Translations under genes and position numbers: made by a program
Origin: Spirochaetaceae bacterium
GTDB taxonomy: Bacteria; Spirochaetota; Spirochaetia; Treponematales; Breznakiellaceae
DNA length: 7,729 nucleotides
NCBI GenBank assembly: GCA_031265015.1
Contig: JAISDG010000037.1
Location: 1-7,729 of the forward strand
Reading direction: 5' to 3'
Shown: piece after piece, positions 1-7,500 of the stretch
Layout of the letters: each line of letters begins with the position of its first letter
Position numbering within the stretch: position 1 is the first letter of the stretch
The notes under the pieces: model-generated
What the model saw: only the letters and a program-made list of their open reading frames with translations
Database searches by the model: none
Told to the model about the DNA's origin: nothing

Positions 1-257
1 ATCAGCCCCATTATTCCAACGCCTTTTACGGGATTCCCGATCCCCGTGCAAACGACGAGTACGGCGTTGACGTGAACAACTGGATTGAGCAGAGCGCTAT
101 GGCCTTTATCACCGGGGAAACGCCCCTCAACGACGCGAACTGGAGCAACTACATTAATACCTGGAAACGCATGGGTGGTGTCAAAATTCTGCAGGGCTAT
201 ATAGACGCCTATAACAGCCTGAACGGAACAAACATTGCCGCCGGTATTACCGAATAG
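1..257 (+). CDS. Extracellular solute-binding protein of a sugar ABC transporter, C-terminal fragment
   Basis: Only the last 84 codons are visible, read in frame from base 3 to the TAG at 255-257; the start lies upstream of the window. The GTG at base 72 is internal, because the frame stays open to the left edge with normal protein-like sequence. The tail has the look of family 1 extracellular solute-binding lipoproteins of the LplA/YtcQ type: the segment AFITGETPLND, then a helix containing W-x5-W, a Gly-Gly turn, and a final amphipathic helix ending in AYNSLNG. In that family the protein sits outside the membrane and delivers an oligosaccharide to a two-permease ABC importer. The AraC regulator immediately downstream supports this, since YesN-like sensors commonly lie beside such binding proteins. 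The substrate cannot be inferred from this fragment, and the permease genes are not in the window. Confidence 0.72.
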   Translation, partial: QPHYSNAFYGIPDPRANDEYGVDVNNWIEQSAMAFITGETPLNDANWSNYINTWKRMGGVKILQGYIDAYNSLNGTNIAAGITE

Positions 258-262
258 CGCAA

Positions 263-298
263 ATACAACAGAGGAGGGATTTCCCCTCACTGTTGTAT
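263..298 (+). terminator. Hairpin between the binding-protein gene and the AraC gene (possible attenuator/terminator)
   Basis: Two 17-nt arms, 263-279 and 282-298, form a 9-bp perfect outer stem (ATACAACAG with CTGTTGTAT), an interior region with two mismatches and a G-U pair, and a GGG/CCC inner stem with a small ATTT loop. It starts 6 nt after the stop codon of the binding protein. No run of T follows (GGTAGATTTACC), so it is a poor intrinsic terminator. It may instead protect the 3' end of an abundant binding-protein message, or only partly reduce read-through into the regulator 14 nt downstream. Confidence 0.5.
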
Positions 299-312
299 GG
301 TAGATTTACCGG

Positions 313-2082
313 ATGACCAGACATAGCCGCAAGCGGAGCAATCTGCGGGAATACTTCTTTTACTTTCTCGTTTTGTCCATTATCGTTATTGTATTCACAG
401 GGAGCTTTTATTTTTATTTTTCCCTTAAAACCCTGGAAGAAACCAGCATTAGGAACAGGGAGGAATCTCTGCTTCTAATGCAAAATACCTTCGAGAATCT
501 TATATCCCAGATTGACAATTCCATAACCCTTTCATCATCCTACTTTCAGCAGTATAAAACCTATTACGATCAGGGAAAGTATACCATGCTTTTACAGCTC
601 CACGAGGAATTGAACGCCATAAGCCGGATCAAATATGTCCATAATATTTCTATTTATTACCGGGACTGGGGATATACCGTTTCTTCCGATTTAGGCATCG
701 CAAGCCTTGAATACTATCCGGATGCCCTATTTCTGCGATCCCTGAACAACGCTGATTTCCGCTATCGTAAAATGCTCTTCCGCAGCCGGCTCCTCCGAAA
801 TGGGGAAAACATAACGGTCCTTACCATGATCCGTAGTATTCCTGTTTACTATTCCACGGAATTTCCCGATGCCTGGGTGGTCATTGATATTGATCTTTCT
901 TCCCTAAACGGTTTGATGGAAGAAATATTTCACGTTACCGACAGCTTCTTTTCCATACAAAACGGCCAGGGAATACCACTGGTTTCCATCGGCAATAGTT
1001 CTATGTGGAATTCAGCGGGAAAAATTCTTGATTACGGCGGCGTTAATCTTTCTGCTGAAATATCGCCCACCGGGTTTGAACGAATGGAATATGAAGGATA
1101 CCTGATACTCCGCACCAGGTCCCCCGAATGGGAATGGAGCTTCGTCTATATTGAGCCTTATACCAGCCTTGGGAAGGACTGGTTTGGCCGTTTCTTCGTA
1201 AGCGCCGTGGGGGTAACGGCCATTGTCTTCTTTGTGAGCCTCCTGGGATCTTTCTTTTTCTCCCGGCGTGTTTTTAATCCCATTAAGGCAATCTTTGAAA
1301 AAACCAACATAGTGAAGGCAAATAACCAGAAGCTAAAAGAGACCGATTTGATTCTCCAGAAGATCGATGAACTTATTCACTACAATAACCGGCCTGAACA
1401 GAAAAAAATAAACCTTGAAAAGAACGAGGCCGGCCTGCCCTATCCGGTACCGATTGAAAACGAGATTTACCGGGCTTTCCGGGACGGCGACTGGGATAAA
1501 TTTGAAGCCGCCGCCGCTTCTTTTTATGACTACTATATTGAGAAACAAACCGGATTGGAAAAAGTACAGGGAGCTTATCTGCGTCTGCTCTGCGCTTCAG
1601 GAGTCTTTTTTTCCGGCAATTTCGCCTTGAAGAATAATGATGAAGGCCCTGATTACAGGCAGATTTTTACCTTCTCTTCCATCGCCGGGATCAACGACTG
1701 GATGCTTGACTGGTTTTCCCGGGCCTTTAATTATCTTTACGCCTACAAGAGAACCCAAAGCCGTCTTTTAAAGGATATATGCCGGTATATCGATACTCAC
1801 CTTGGGGACGACATCACCGCAAAAGGGCTTTGGCGGCAGTTTAACTACCACCCTTCGGCCCTGCACAAGCTCTTCCGGGAAGAACTGCACCTGACCCTGA
1901 AAGGCTATGTGAATTCCAGGCGGATCGAGCAGGCCAGGGAGCTCCTTCTAAACACCAACTTAAAGGTACAGGATATAGCCGCCCAGGTTGGGTATTTACA
2001 TACCCAGTCGTTCATTGCCTTTTTTCGCCAGACTGTGCATTGTACCCCGGCTGAATACCGGAGACAGGCGGGAGGGCTGTAA
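313..2082 (+). CDS. Membrane-anchored AraC-family transcriptional regulator (YesN-like sensor-regulator)
   Basis: Complete 589-aa protein. A basic N-terminus (TRHSRKR) precedes a first membrane helix at about residues 14-36; an extracytoplasmic region of about 255 residues follows, then a second membrane helix at about 294-316. This topology matches AraC regulators with a Cache-like sensor domain. A cytoplasmic linker leads to a C-terminal AraC DNA-binding domain at about 488-587, with two helix-turn-helices near 501-521 and 551-574 and the family signature ending FFRQTVHCTPAEYR (570-583). I infer that it senses an extracytoplasmic sugar or cell-surface signal and controls the adjacent binding-protein transporter. 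The ATG at 313 is chosen because an in-frame TAG lies at 301-303 and the next ATG (478) would remove the first membrane helix. No good Shine-Dalgarno precedes it. The ligand is unknown; the sensor fold is inferred from topology rather than a recognised motif. Confidence 0.88.
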   Translation: MTRHSRKRSNLREYFFYFLVLSIIVIVFTGSFYFYFSLKTLEETSIRNREESLLLMQNTFENLISQIDNSITLSSSYFQQYKTYYDQGKYTMLLQLHEELNAISRIKYVHNISIYYRDWGYTVSSDLGIASLEYYPDALFLRSLNNADFRYRKMLFRSRLLRNGENITVLTMIRSIPVYYSTEFPDAWVVIDIDLSSLNGLMEEIFHVTDSFFSIQNGQGIPLVSIGNSSMWNSAGKILDYGGVNLSAEISPTGFERMEYEGYLILRTRSPEWEWSFVYIEPYTSLGKDWFGRFFVSAVGVTAIVFFVSLLGSFFFSRRVFNPIKAIFEKTNIVKANNQKLKETDLILQKIDELIHYNNRPEQKKINLEKNEAGLPYPVPIENEIYRAFRDGDWDKFEAAAASFYDYYIEKQTGLEKVQGAYLRLLCASGVFFSGNFALKNNDEGPDYRQIFTFSSIAGINDWMLDWFSRAFNYLYAYKRTQSRLLKDICRYIDTHLGDDITAKGLWRQFNYHPSALHKLFREELHLTLKGYVNSRRIEQARELLLNTNLKVQDIAAQVGYLHTQSFIAFFRQTVHCTPAEYRRQAGGL

Positions 2083-2105
2083 GGTTTTAAACAGCCTTAT
2101 TTATT
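2073..2105 (+). terminator. Weak intrinsic terminator candidate at the end of the AraC gene
   Basis: An 8-bp stem (2073-2080 with 2091-2098, one G-U pair: GGCTGT/ACAGCC core) overlaps the TAA at 2080-2082 and encloses a 10-nt loop. The downstream tract TATTTATTCT is T-rich but interrupted by A. It is plausible as the end of the regulator transcript, though weaker than a canonical terminator. Confidence 0.4.
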
Positions 2106-2269
2106 CTCCCTTCACGGCTATCAGCGTGTCCCACATGCCACGGTTTTTAAGATTGTTCAACACCCCCATCAAGCGGGGAACCTCAGCCTTACGACCTCGG
2201 TTGAGTATACCAGAACTTCGCTTCCCCGTTTTGCTCTATCCACCTCTCTCAGGTTCTTCAATAAAAATC

Positions 2270-2303
2270 AACAACCTCGCCCTGAAGGGCGAGGTATGTT
2301 GTT
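2270..2303. repeat. GC-rich bulged palindrome
   Basis: A 9-bp perfect stem, CCTCGCCCT (2275-2283) with AGGGCGAGG (2286-2294), has only GA between the arms (so 3-4 nt after terminal opening). It is extended outwards by AACAA (2270-2274) pairing with TTGTT (2299-2303) across a 4-nt TATG bulge. Such imperfect, bulged subterminal palindromes are what single-stranded-DNA transposases of the Y1/HUH type recognise. No T-tract follows on the + strand; on the - strand the stem is followed by TTGTTGATTTTTATT, so it could also work as a leftward terminator. Confidence 0.6.
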
Positions 2304-2326
2304 CTCTAGTGGTGGTTAGACTCAGA

Positions 2327-2386
2327 GGTTCATACCCTAATAACGCCCTAAAGCTCCCCCGCGCAGCGGGTTCTTGGGTATGAACC
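2327..2386. repeat. 11-bp perfect inverted repeat enclosing a hairpin
   Basis: GGTTCATACCC (2327-2337) is the exact reverse complement of GGGTATGAACC (2376-2386). Between them lies a second hairpin, CCCGC (2358-2362) with GCGGG (2366-2370) around a GCA loop. The structure ends 24 bp before the -35 box of the jetA promoter. It could be a structural RNA domain, an element end, or a binding site for a dimeric regulator; the 38-bp separation of the arms favours RNA or element structure over a simple operator. Confidence 0.55.
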
Positions 2387-2409
2387 CCTTCGCTACGAAT
2401 CAAATAATC

Positions 2410-2438
2410 TTGCTAATAACGGGATCCGATGATATACT
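2410..2438 (+). promoter_or_regulatory. Sigma70-type promoter of the jet operon
   Basis: TTGCTA (2410-2415) and TATACT (2433-2438) are separated by exactly 17 bp, close to the TTGACA/TATAAT consensus. Initiation 6-9 nt after the -10 box would fall at about 2444-2447, that is, at or just before the ATG at 2447. The -10 box lies inside the codons that would follow the alternative ATG at 2429, so this promoter cannot produce a message encoding that longer form. Confidence 0.6.
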
Positions 2439-2446
2439 TAACATCC

Positions 2447-3874
2447 ATGAATCTCTTCAGCATGATTCCGGGCAATTTCTTTTCCCTTCTTTCTTCGGGA
2501 AACAGGGAGATTTATTTTGATGCCCTTATGGTGCTGAACGACTTTCTTAAAAACAACCTTACCATACGACTGGATGATTATATTTCGTCCCTTATCGCCC
2601 TTATTGAGGACCGGAACTTTATTCCCGAGGCGGAGGATGAAACCCCGGATCTGCCCGAGGCGGTTCAGGGAGAGGGCGGGCTGGCGCCGAATGTCAAAGC
2701 CCGGCTTATCCTGAACCGGCTCATAAAAACCGGCTGGATCGACAAGGAGGAAATGGACGGGACCTTCACCGAGATCATTACCCCCCGGGACTATGCCATC
2801 CGGGTGATGCGGCTCCTGGACGAACTTCGGGACGACCGGGTCCACGAATACAATTCCCTGGTTTATTCAACCTATTCGGCCCTTAAACAGGCGATGGCCG
2901 AAGGGCCCCGGGAAATGTTCGACGCCCTTCTTGCCGTTAGGCGGAACACGGAACAGCTTAGCTACGAATTAAAGACGTTCTACCACAATACTCGCAGTTA
3001 TCTGAAACGCATTCAGGAACAGAATAACGTAAACGATCTGTTGGAAAATCATTTTGAAAAATTTAAACCTCTGGCGGATCGAATCTACCATCCCATAAAA
3101 ACCATGGATTCCATTCACCGCTACCGGACCCCGGTGCGGGAGATTCTTTCGAAGATTCAGGAGGACGGGGAGCTTATTTCGGGAATGCGGGAACGGGCCA
3201 TGACGGTGCGGAAATATGAAACCGGGGACGAGGCAGGGGAAGAAATCCTGTCTGCCATCCATTATACGATGGATGTGTACGAAAATCTGGGAAACACTAC
3301 CGACGAGATCGACAAACGCTACCACGCCTACATTAAAAATTCCATCGACAAAATGACCTATATGATGTCCGCGGATCAGAGCGTTAAAGGCAAAATCATG
3401 GACATTCTTAAAGCCTACGGGAAGGCTTCCGGAGTGGAGCAGGATCGGATTGGGGGTATCCTTGAGGCGAACATCTGTATTGATCGCCAACATTTTCTGG
3501 ACGGTGAATCTCTTTTCCACAGAAGTATTCTGAGCCGCAGACCTGATGGAGGAGCCCTGGAAATAGCGGATCAACAGGATTTCGCGGACCTGGAACGGCT
3601 CGCGGGGGAATTGAAAAATATGTACTCCCTGGAACGGATACGCCGTTTTGTGGAGGGTCTTTTTTCCGCCGCGGTTCGGGATGCTGCGGGAAACGCTCTG
3701 GTGGAAAGCGCAAATATTTATGTCGGTAGCGACAGCGATTTTATCCTCCTCATCCTGTCCCTTCTCCGTTCCCGTGAACAGGGAATGGGCTATACGGTAG
3801 AACTGGAAGGAGGCAGGGTTAAAAAGAATGGCTATCATATTCCTAACATGAAGTTCCGTAAAAAAGGAAGATAA
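2447..3874 (+). CDS. jetA: Wadjet defence protein JetA (kleisin-like subunit, DUF5716-type)
   Basis: 475 aa from the chosen start. The N-terminus MNLFSMIPGNFFSLLSS matches the pattern with which this JetA family begins (M-x-LF-x3-P-x-NFFS-x-L), followed by NREIYFDAL. An acidic segment lies at about 61-78, then a winged-helix-like segment at 86-128 (ARLILNRLIKTGWID ... DYAIRVMRLLDEL), then a long, mostly helical region including YHPIKTMDSIHRYR, and a C-terminal mixed domain ending in basic residues (KFRKKGR). The predicted role is the MukF/kleisin-like bridge of the Wadjet SMC complex, joining JetC heads and binding JetB. The ATG at 2429 would add six residues and has a GGGA 4 nt upstream, but the family N-terminus and the promoter position favour 2447. 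The Wadjet subtype is tentative: this JetA family is not the DUF3375 type, which suggests type III, but I am not certain of that mapping. Confidence 0.88.
   Translation: MNLFSMIPGNFFSLLSSGNREIYFDALMVLNDFLKNNLTIRLDDYISSLIALIEDRNFIPEAEDETPDLPEAVQGEGGLAPNVKARLILNRLIKTGWIDKEEMDGTFTEIITPRDYAIRVMRLLDELRDDRVHEYNSLVYSTYSALKQAMAEGPREMFDALLAVRRNTEQLSYELKTFYHNTRSYLKRIQEQNNVNDLLENHFEKFKPLADRIYHPIKTMDSIHRYRTPVREILSKIQEDGELISGMRERAMTVRKYETGDEAGEEILSAIHYTMDVYENLGNTTDEIDKRYHAYIKNSIDKMTYMMSADQSVKGKIMDILKAYGKASGVEQDRIGGILEANICIDRQHFLDGESLFHRSILSRRPDGGALEIADQQDFADLERLAGELKNMYSLERIRRFVEGLFSAAVRDAAGNALVESANIYVGSDSDFILLILSLLRSREQGMGYTVELEGGRVKKNGYHIPNMKFRKKGR
3864..3870 (+). promoter_or_regulatory. Ribosome binding site of jetB inside the jetA 3' end
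   Basis: AAGGAAG lies 9 nt before the ATG at 3880 and within the last codons of jetA. A second purine run (AAGGA, 3873-3877) is too close to the start to be the better site. The arrangement suggests translation of jetB by ribosomes finishing jetA. Confidence 0.5.
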
Positions 3875-3879
3875 GGATC

Positions 3880-4536
3880 ATGATTGATGAGAGCTATGGA
3901 AAACTTAACAGCAGCGAGAAAGACGATTTCCGCAGGCTGGCGAATTATCTCCTCTCCCATACCTATCTGGTGCGTCACGAGTACCAGCCTTCCCAGCAAA
4001 TGACCCTGCCCAACCGGGATTACCAGACCGTGTCCCGGCTATTCGATCTGTTTCGGGACTACTTTGAACTTTCCGGCTGGCGGCTTGAAAAGGACGACCA
4101 TTACGGCATCATATCCCTTTCCAACACCCACGCCCATAACCGTCTGCGGCTTGACCGCTTTACCACGATATTCCTCTATATCTGCCGGCTGATCTATGAG
4201 GAAGGCCGGGAAGACGCTCCCGGCGCGTTCCACATGGTCAAGACCAACACCCAGGAAGTAATCGAAAAAATGAGGATCTACGGGCTCCTGGAAAGAAAGC
4301 GGACCACCCAGAAGGAACGAATCGACGCCCAGCGCACGCTGGCCCACTTTAACATCATCAGGAGAATGGAAAGCTCCTGGGACGGAGACGGAAACCAGAT
4401 CCTCATCCTCCCCTCAGTCCTTTCGATCATTCCCAACCGGAACATCAACGCCATGAAAACCGAACTGGAAGAATTGAAAACAACCGGGGCGGAGACTCAG
4501 GCGGAACCTGAAGCCGGGGGAGAGCCGTCGGCATGA
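3880..4536 (+). CDS. jetB: Wadjet defence protein JetB (MukE-like KITE subunit, DUF4194)
   Basis: Complete 218-aa protein. The first half (to about residue 90) is a helical/winged-helix segment with SEKDDFRRLANYLLSHTYLV and SRLFDLFRDYFELSGW leading into a strand that ends GIISLSN. The second half has FTTIFLYICRLIYEEGR and a further winged helix with VIEKMRIYGLLERKR (129-143), closing with ILILPSVLSIIPNRNI. This is the layout of DUF4194 proteins, the KITE-type accessory subunit that binds the kleisin, here JetA. The last 25 residues are acidic, Glu/Ala/Gly-rich and probably disordered. The gene begins 5 bp after jetA and its TGA overlaps the jetC ATG, consistent with stoichiometric production of one complex. 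The family assignment rests on sequence pattern and position between jetA and jetC. Confidence 0.87.
   Translation: MIDESYGKLNSSEKDDFRRLANYLLSHTYLVRHEYQPSQQMTLPNRDYQTVSRLFDLFRDYFELSGWRLEKDDHYGIISLSNTHAHNRLRLDRFTTIFLYICRLIYEEGREDAPGAFHMVKTNTQEVIEKMRIYGLLERKRTTQKERIDAQRTLAHFNIIRRMESSWDGDGNQILILPSVLSIIPNRNINAMKTELEELKTTGAETQAEPEAGGEPSA
4516..4536 (+). promoter_or_regulatory. jetC ribosome binding site and ATGA coupling junction
   Basis: A purine run GGGGGAGAG (4516-4524) stands 8 nt before the jetC ATG (4533-4535). The jetB stop TGA (4534-4536) overlaps that ATG in a 4-bp ATGA, the classic arrangement for termination-reinitiation. A second in-frame ATG at 4542 is possible but further from the purine run. 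Confidence 0.6.
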
Positions 4537-7500
4537 AACTGATGAAGAGGCTTCTCCTTATCCATTGGCATTATTTTATTCATACCACAATCGAATTTGA
4601 AAAAGTAAATTTTCTAACTGGAAAAAACGCTTCGGGCAAGTCCACGATCATAGACGCTATGCAGGTTCTACTCCTGGGGGATACTTCGGGATCGTTTTTC
4701 AACAAGGCCGCCAGCGGAAGGAGCAGCCGGACACTGAGGGGCTATCTGCTGGGCGAACTGGGGGATGATGAGGAAGCGGGGTTCAAAACCCTGCGCAGCG
4801 GGCGCTTTACCAGTTTTATTGTCCTTGAATTCTTTGACGACGAGCGAAATAGCTTTTTCACCGCCGGATGCTGTTTTGATGTGTATTCCGAAAATGATAT
4901 GCCGAAGCTGTTTTTCCGGTTTAATGGCCCCATGCCGGATAATGAATTTGTGGTGGACAGGAAGCCCATGGACATTATCGCTGTCCGCGGCTTTATCAAG
5001 AATCAGTACGGGCAGGGCGGTTTTACCACCGATACAAATTACACCTTCCGGCAGGATCTGTACGGCAAACTGGGAGGGCTGCAAACCCGGTTCGGCCAGC
5101 TTCTCAAGAAGGCGGTGTCCTTCGATCCCAACGTGGATATCCAGAAATTCATTTCCGAGTTTGTTTGTGATACCCGTGACCCGGTAAACATTGAAGCCCT
5201 CCAGGACAATATCCGCAGTTATACCCAGCTTGAGGAGGACGAGAAGCGGCTGCGGGAGCAGGTGGAGGGGCTTGGAAGAATCATCGCCACCTGGGAAAAT
5301 TACGACCGCCAGAGGCAGAACGAAACGCTGTACTCCTACCTTATCGGCCGCGCCGGAGGGGATATAAAAATCGCCGCTATAGAAAATCAGGAACGTATAG
5401 CCAAAGAACTCGCCCAGGGCATACAAAAAACAAAAACCGACGTGGAAGCCGGAACCCTCCGGCTTGAGGCCCTGCGGAACCAGTGGGAGGAACTAAAGGT
5501 ACAGCTTTCGACGAACGAGACCGCCCAATTCGTGGAACGCCTGGAAAAACAAATCCGGGAAAAGGAAGATGACATAAACAGCATGGAGGAAGGATTCAAA
5601 AACATCTCCCGGCGGTTCGGGGAAATGTTTGACCTGTGGGCAAGGCGGGCCGAAGCCCTGTCCGCCGGGTGGAACGCCGCCGCCGGAACTATCGATTCCG
5701 CTGTCGCTCTGCGTATAAACAACGCGCAGGACGAAGCCCGGAACCTCAGCGCCAGCCTGAAACCTGTTGTTCTTACCGATGCCCGCGCCGTCGCGGCTTT
5801 GGGCGAAGTAAAACTCAGTTCCCTGGTGAAGGCGGCGGACAGTATCCGTACCAGCGCGGGGATTCTTCTGGATCATCTTGAGGAAGAACGCAAAAAGCTT
5901 ACCGGACGCCAGGACACTTTACGGAAGGAACAGGCTTCTCTTGAAAAGGGTATGTATGTTTTTCCCCAAGACGCGCGTGATTTAAAAGAAATCGTGGCGG
6001 GGCGGCTGCGGAATACGACAGGGCAGGATGTTCCGGTACTTATTGTGGCAGAGGCAGCGGAGATCCCCCAGCCGCGCTGGCGCAATGTTATTGAAGCCTA
6101 CCTTGCCAGCCAGAGATTCTACCTGATTGTTCCCCCGCAGCATTTTACCACCGCCCTGCGGGTGTACGACGCCATTAAACACGAACGGCGCGTCTACAGA
6201 ACCGGAATCGTGGATGTTGAAAAAATTGAAAAGCTCAATCCCACAATGGAACCAGGAAGCCTGGCGGAAGAACTCTCTACGGAAAATCCCTGGGTAAGGC
6301 TTTTCCTGAATTATACCCTGGGCCGGGTGATGAAATGCGAAACCGCCGACAAGCTGCGCGGTTTCAAGACCGCCCTTACCAGCGACGGGATGCTCTACCA
6401 TGGTTTTGTACTTACCGCCATAGACCCCGAACGGTGGGCCAGGCCCGCCATAGGGAAAGAGGCAGTCCGCCACAGACTTGAGGCTGTCAAAAAGGAGCTG
6501 AACCGGCTGGAAGAAGGACTTTCCGCCATTGACGCTTTCCGTGATGTGGTGAAACCCGTACGCGCGATCTCCCTGCCGGGGACAGAAGACCCATCCCGCT
6601 TTATCGCCTCGGCGGAAAACCTACAGCGTATACCCCAACTGAAAGAAGAAATCGCCGGACTGCGGCGGGATTTGGACGCCGTAGACCGGAGCGCCATCGC
6701 GGCTCTAAAGGAACGCCTGGCTTCCCTGGACAGGGAGGTAAAGGAACTCGATCAGCGCCTAGTAGCTATGCGGGAACAGAATGCTACCGACAAGGAAAAG
6801 CTACGGAACCTTGAAGAAGAAACCCTGCCGAAACTCAAAACTGAACTCACGGAAATGGAAGAGACACTGGCGCTCACGTATCCCACGCAATGGATTGAAA
6901 CATCAGGCGCTCCCCGGTATCAAAAGGAACTACGGGAACGGAATAATCCCGCCGCAATATATCAGGCCTTTCCCCGGGAATTGACCAAGTCCACAAACGC
7001 GAAAAGCGAGTTTTGGGACGATCTGAAAGAACTCAGGCGGCAGTACAACGAAAAATATAAAATGGGCTACGATACAGCCGCCGCGAATAACGAAATCTTT
7101 GACAACGCCTGGCTGGAATTAAGCGACATCCGGCTCCCCGAATACCGGACAAAAATCGAGGATGCCCGCGGCAAAGCCTACGAACAGTTCCGGGAAGATT
7201 TTATAAGCCGCCTCCAAAGCAATATCCACGACGCGAAGCTGCGAATAGACGAACTCAACAGCGCCCTAGGAAGGAGTTCCTTCGGAGAGGATACCTATCG
7301 TTTCAGAATCATCCCCAATCCAGACTACAAACGCTACTACGACATGATCACCGATCCCATGCTCCTTGATGGAGGAGGATACAATCTGCTCTCGCAGCAG
7401 TACAACGCCAAATATAAAGAGGAAATCCGGGATCTCTTCTCCCTTATTACCAACGAAGGAGAAGGCCAGGGGGACTATGAAAAACGCGTCCAAACCTTCA

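Larger units (their letters stand above)
2100..2390. mobile_element. Structured non-coding block, candidate relic or non-autonomous mobile element with structured RNA
   Basis: This gene-free stretch is packed with complementary segments. A nested structure has outer stem CGGGGAA (2174-2180) with TTCCCCG (2222-2228), and inner 7-bp stem 2182-2188 with 2199-2205 containing one G-U pair on the + strand. Then come a bulged GC palindrome (2270-2303) and an 11-bp inverted repeat enclosing a hairpin (2327-2386). The pair that is G-U on the + strand would be A-C on the - strand, which mildly favours a + strand RNA. A GC palindrome with a bulge at the 3' side of a structured segment resembles the right ends and omega-RNA 3' regions of IS200/IS605-superfamily elements; a HEARO-like RNA of the IscB type on the - strand is an alternative. 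No tnpA, tnpB or iscB reading frame is present. The weak + strand ORF across here (1988-2383) starts inside the AraC gene and does not look like a protein. Confidence 0.35.

Noticed and set aside
1988..2383. 131-codon + strand open frame covering the end of the AraC gene and the structured block
   Set aside because: It starts inside the AraC gene in another frame, has no ribosome binding site, and its composition follows the inverted repeats; it is best read as a by-product of GC-rich palindromic sequence.
2275..2386. CRISPR array or tandem repeats
   Set aside because: The repeats are inverted, not direct, with no regular spacer units.
2429..2446. Upstream ATG giving a 481-aa JetA
   Set aside because: It would add MIYLTS before the family-typical N-terminus, and the best promoter's -10 box lies within these codons; kept only as an alternative start.
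2969..3838. 289-codon - strand open frame opposite jetA
   Set aside because: It is antisense to a confidently assigned JetA frame and shows no recognisable domain; its openness follows from the codon bias of jetA.
2450..3874. Chromosomal condensin MukBEF/MksBEF instead of Wadjet
   Set aside because: The JetA N-terminal pattern and the DUF4194-type JetB fit Wadjet better, though the absence of jetD from the window leaves a small doubt.
4668..5426. 252-codon - strand open frame opposite jetC
   Set aside because: It is antisense to the Walker A and first coiled-coil part of jetC, with no family resemblance and no promoter or start signal.
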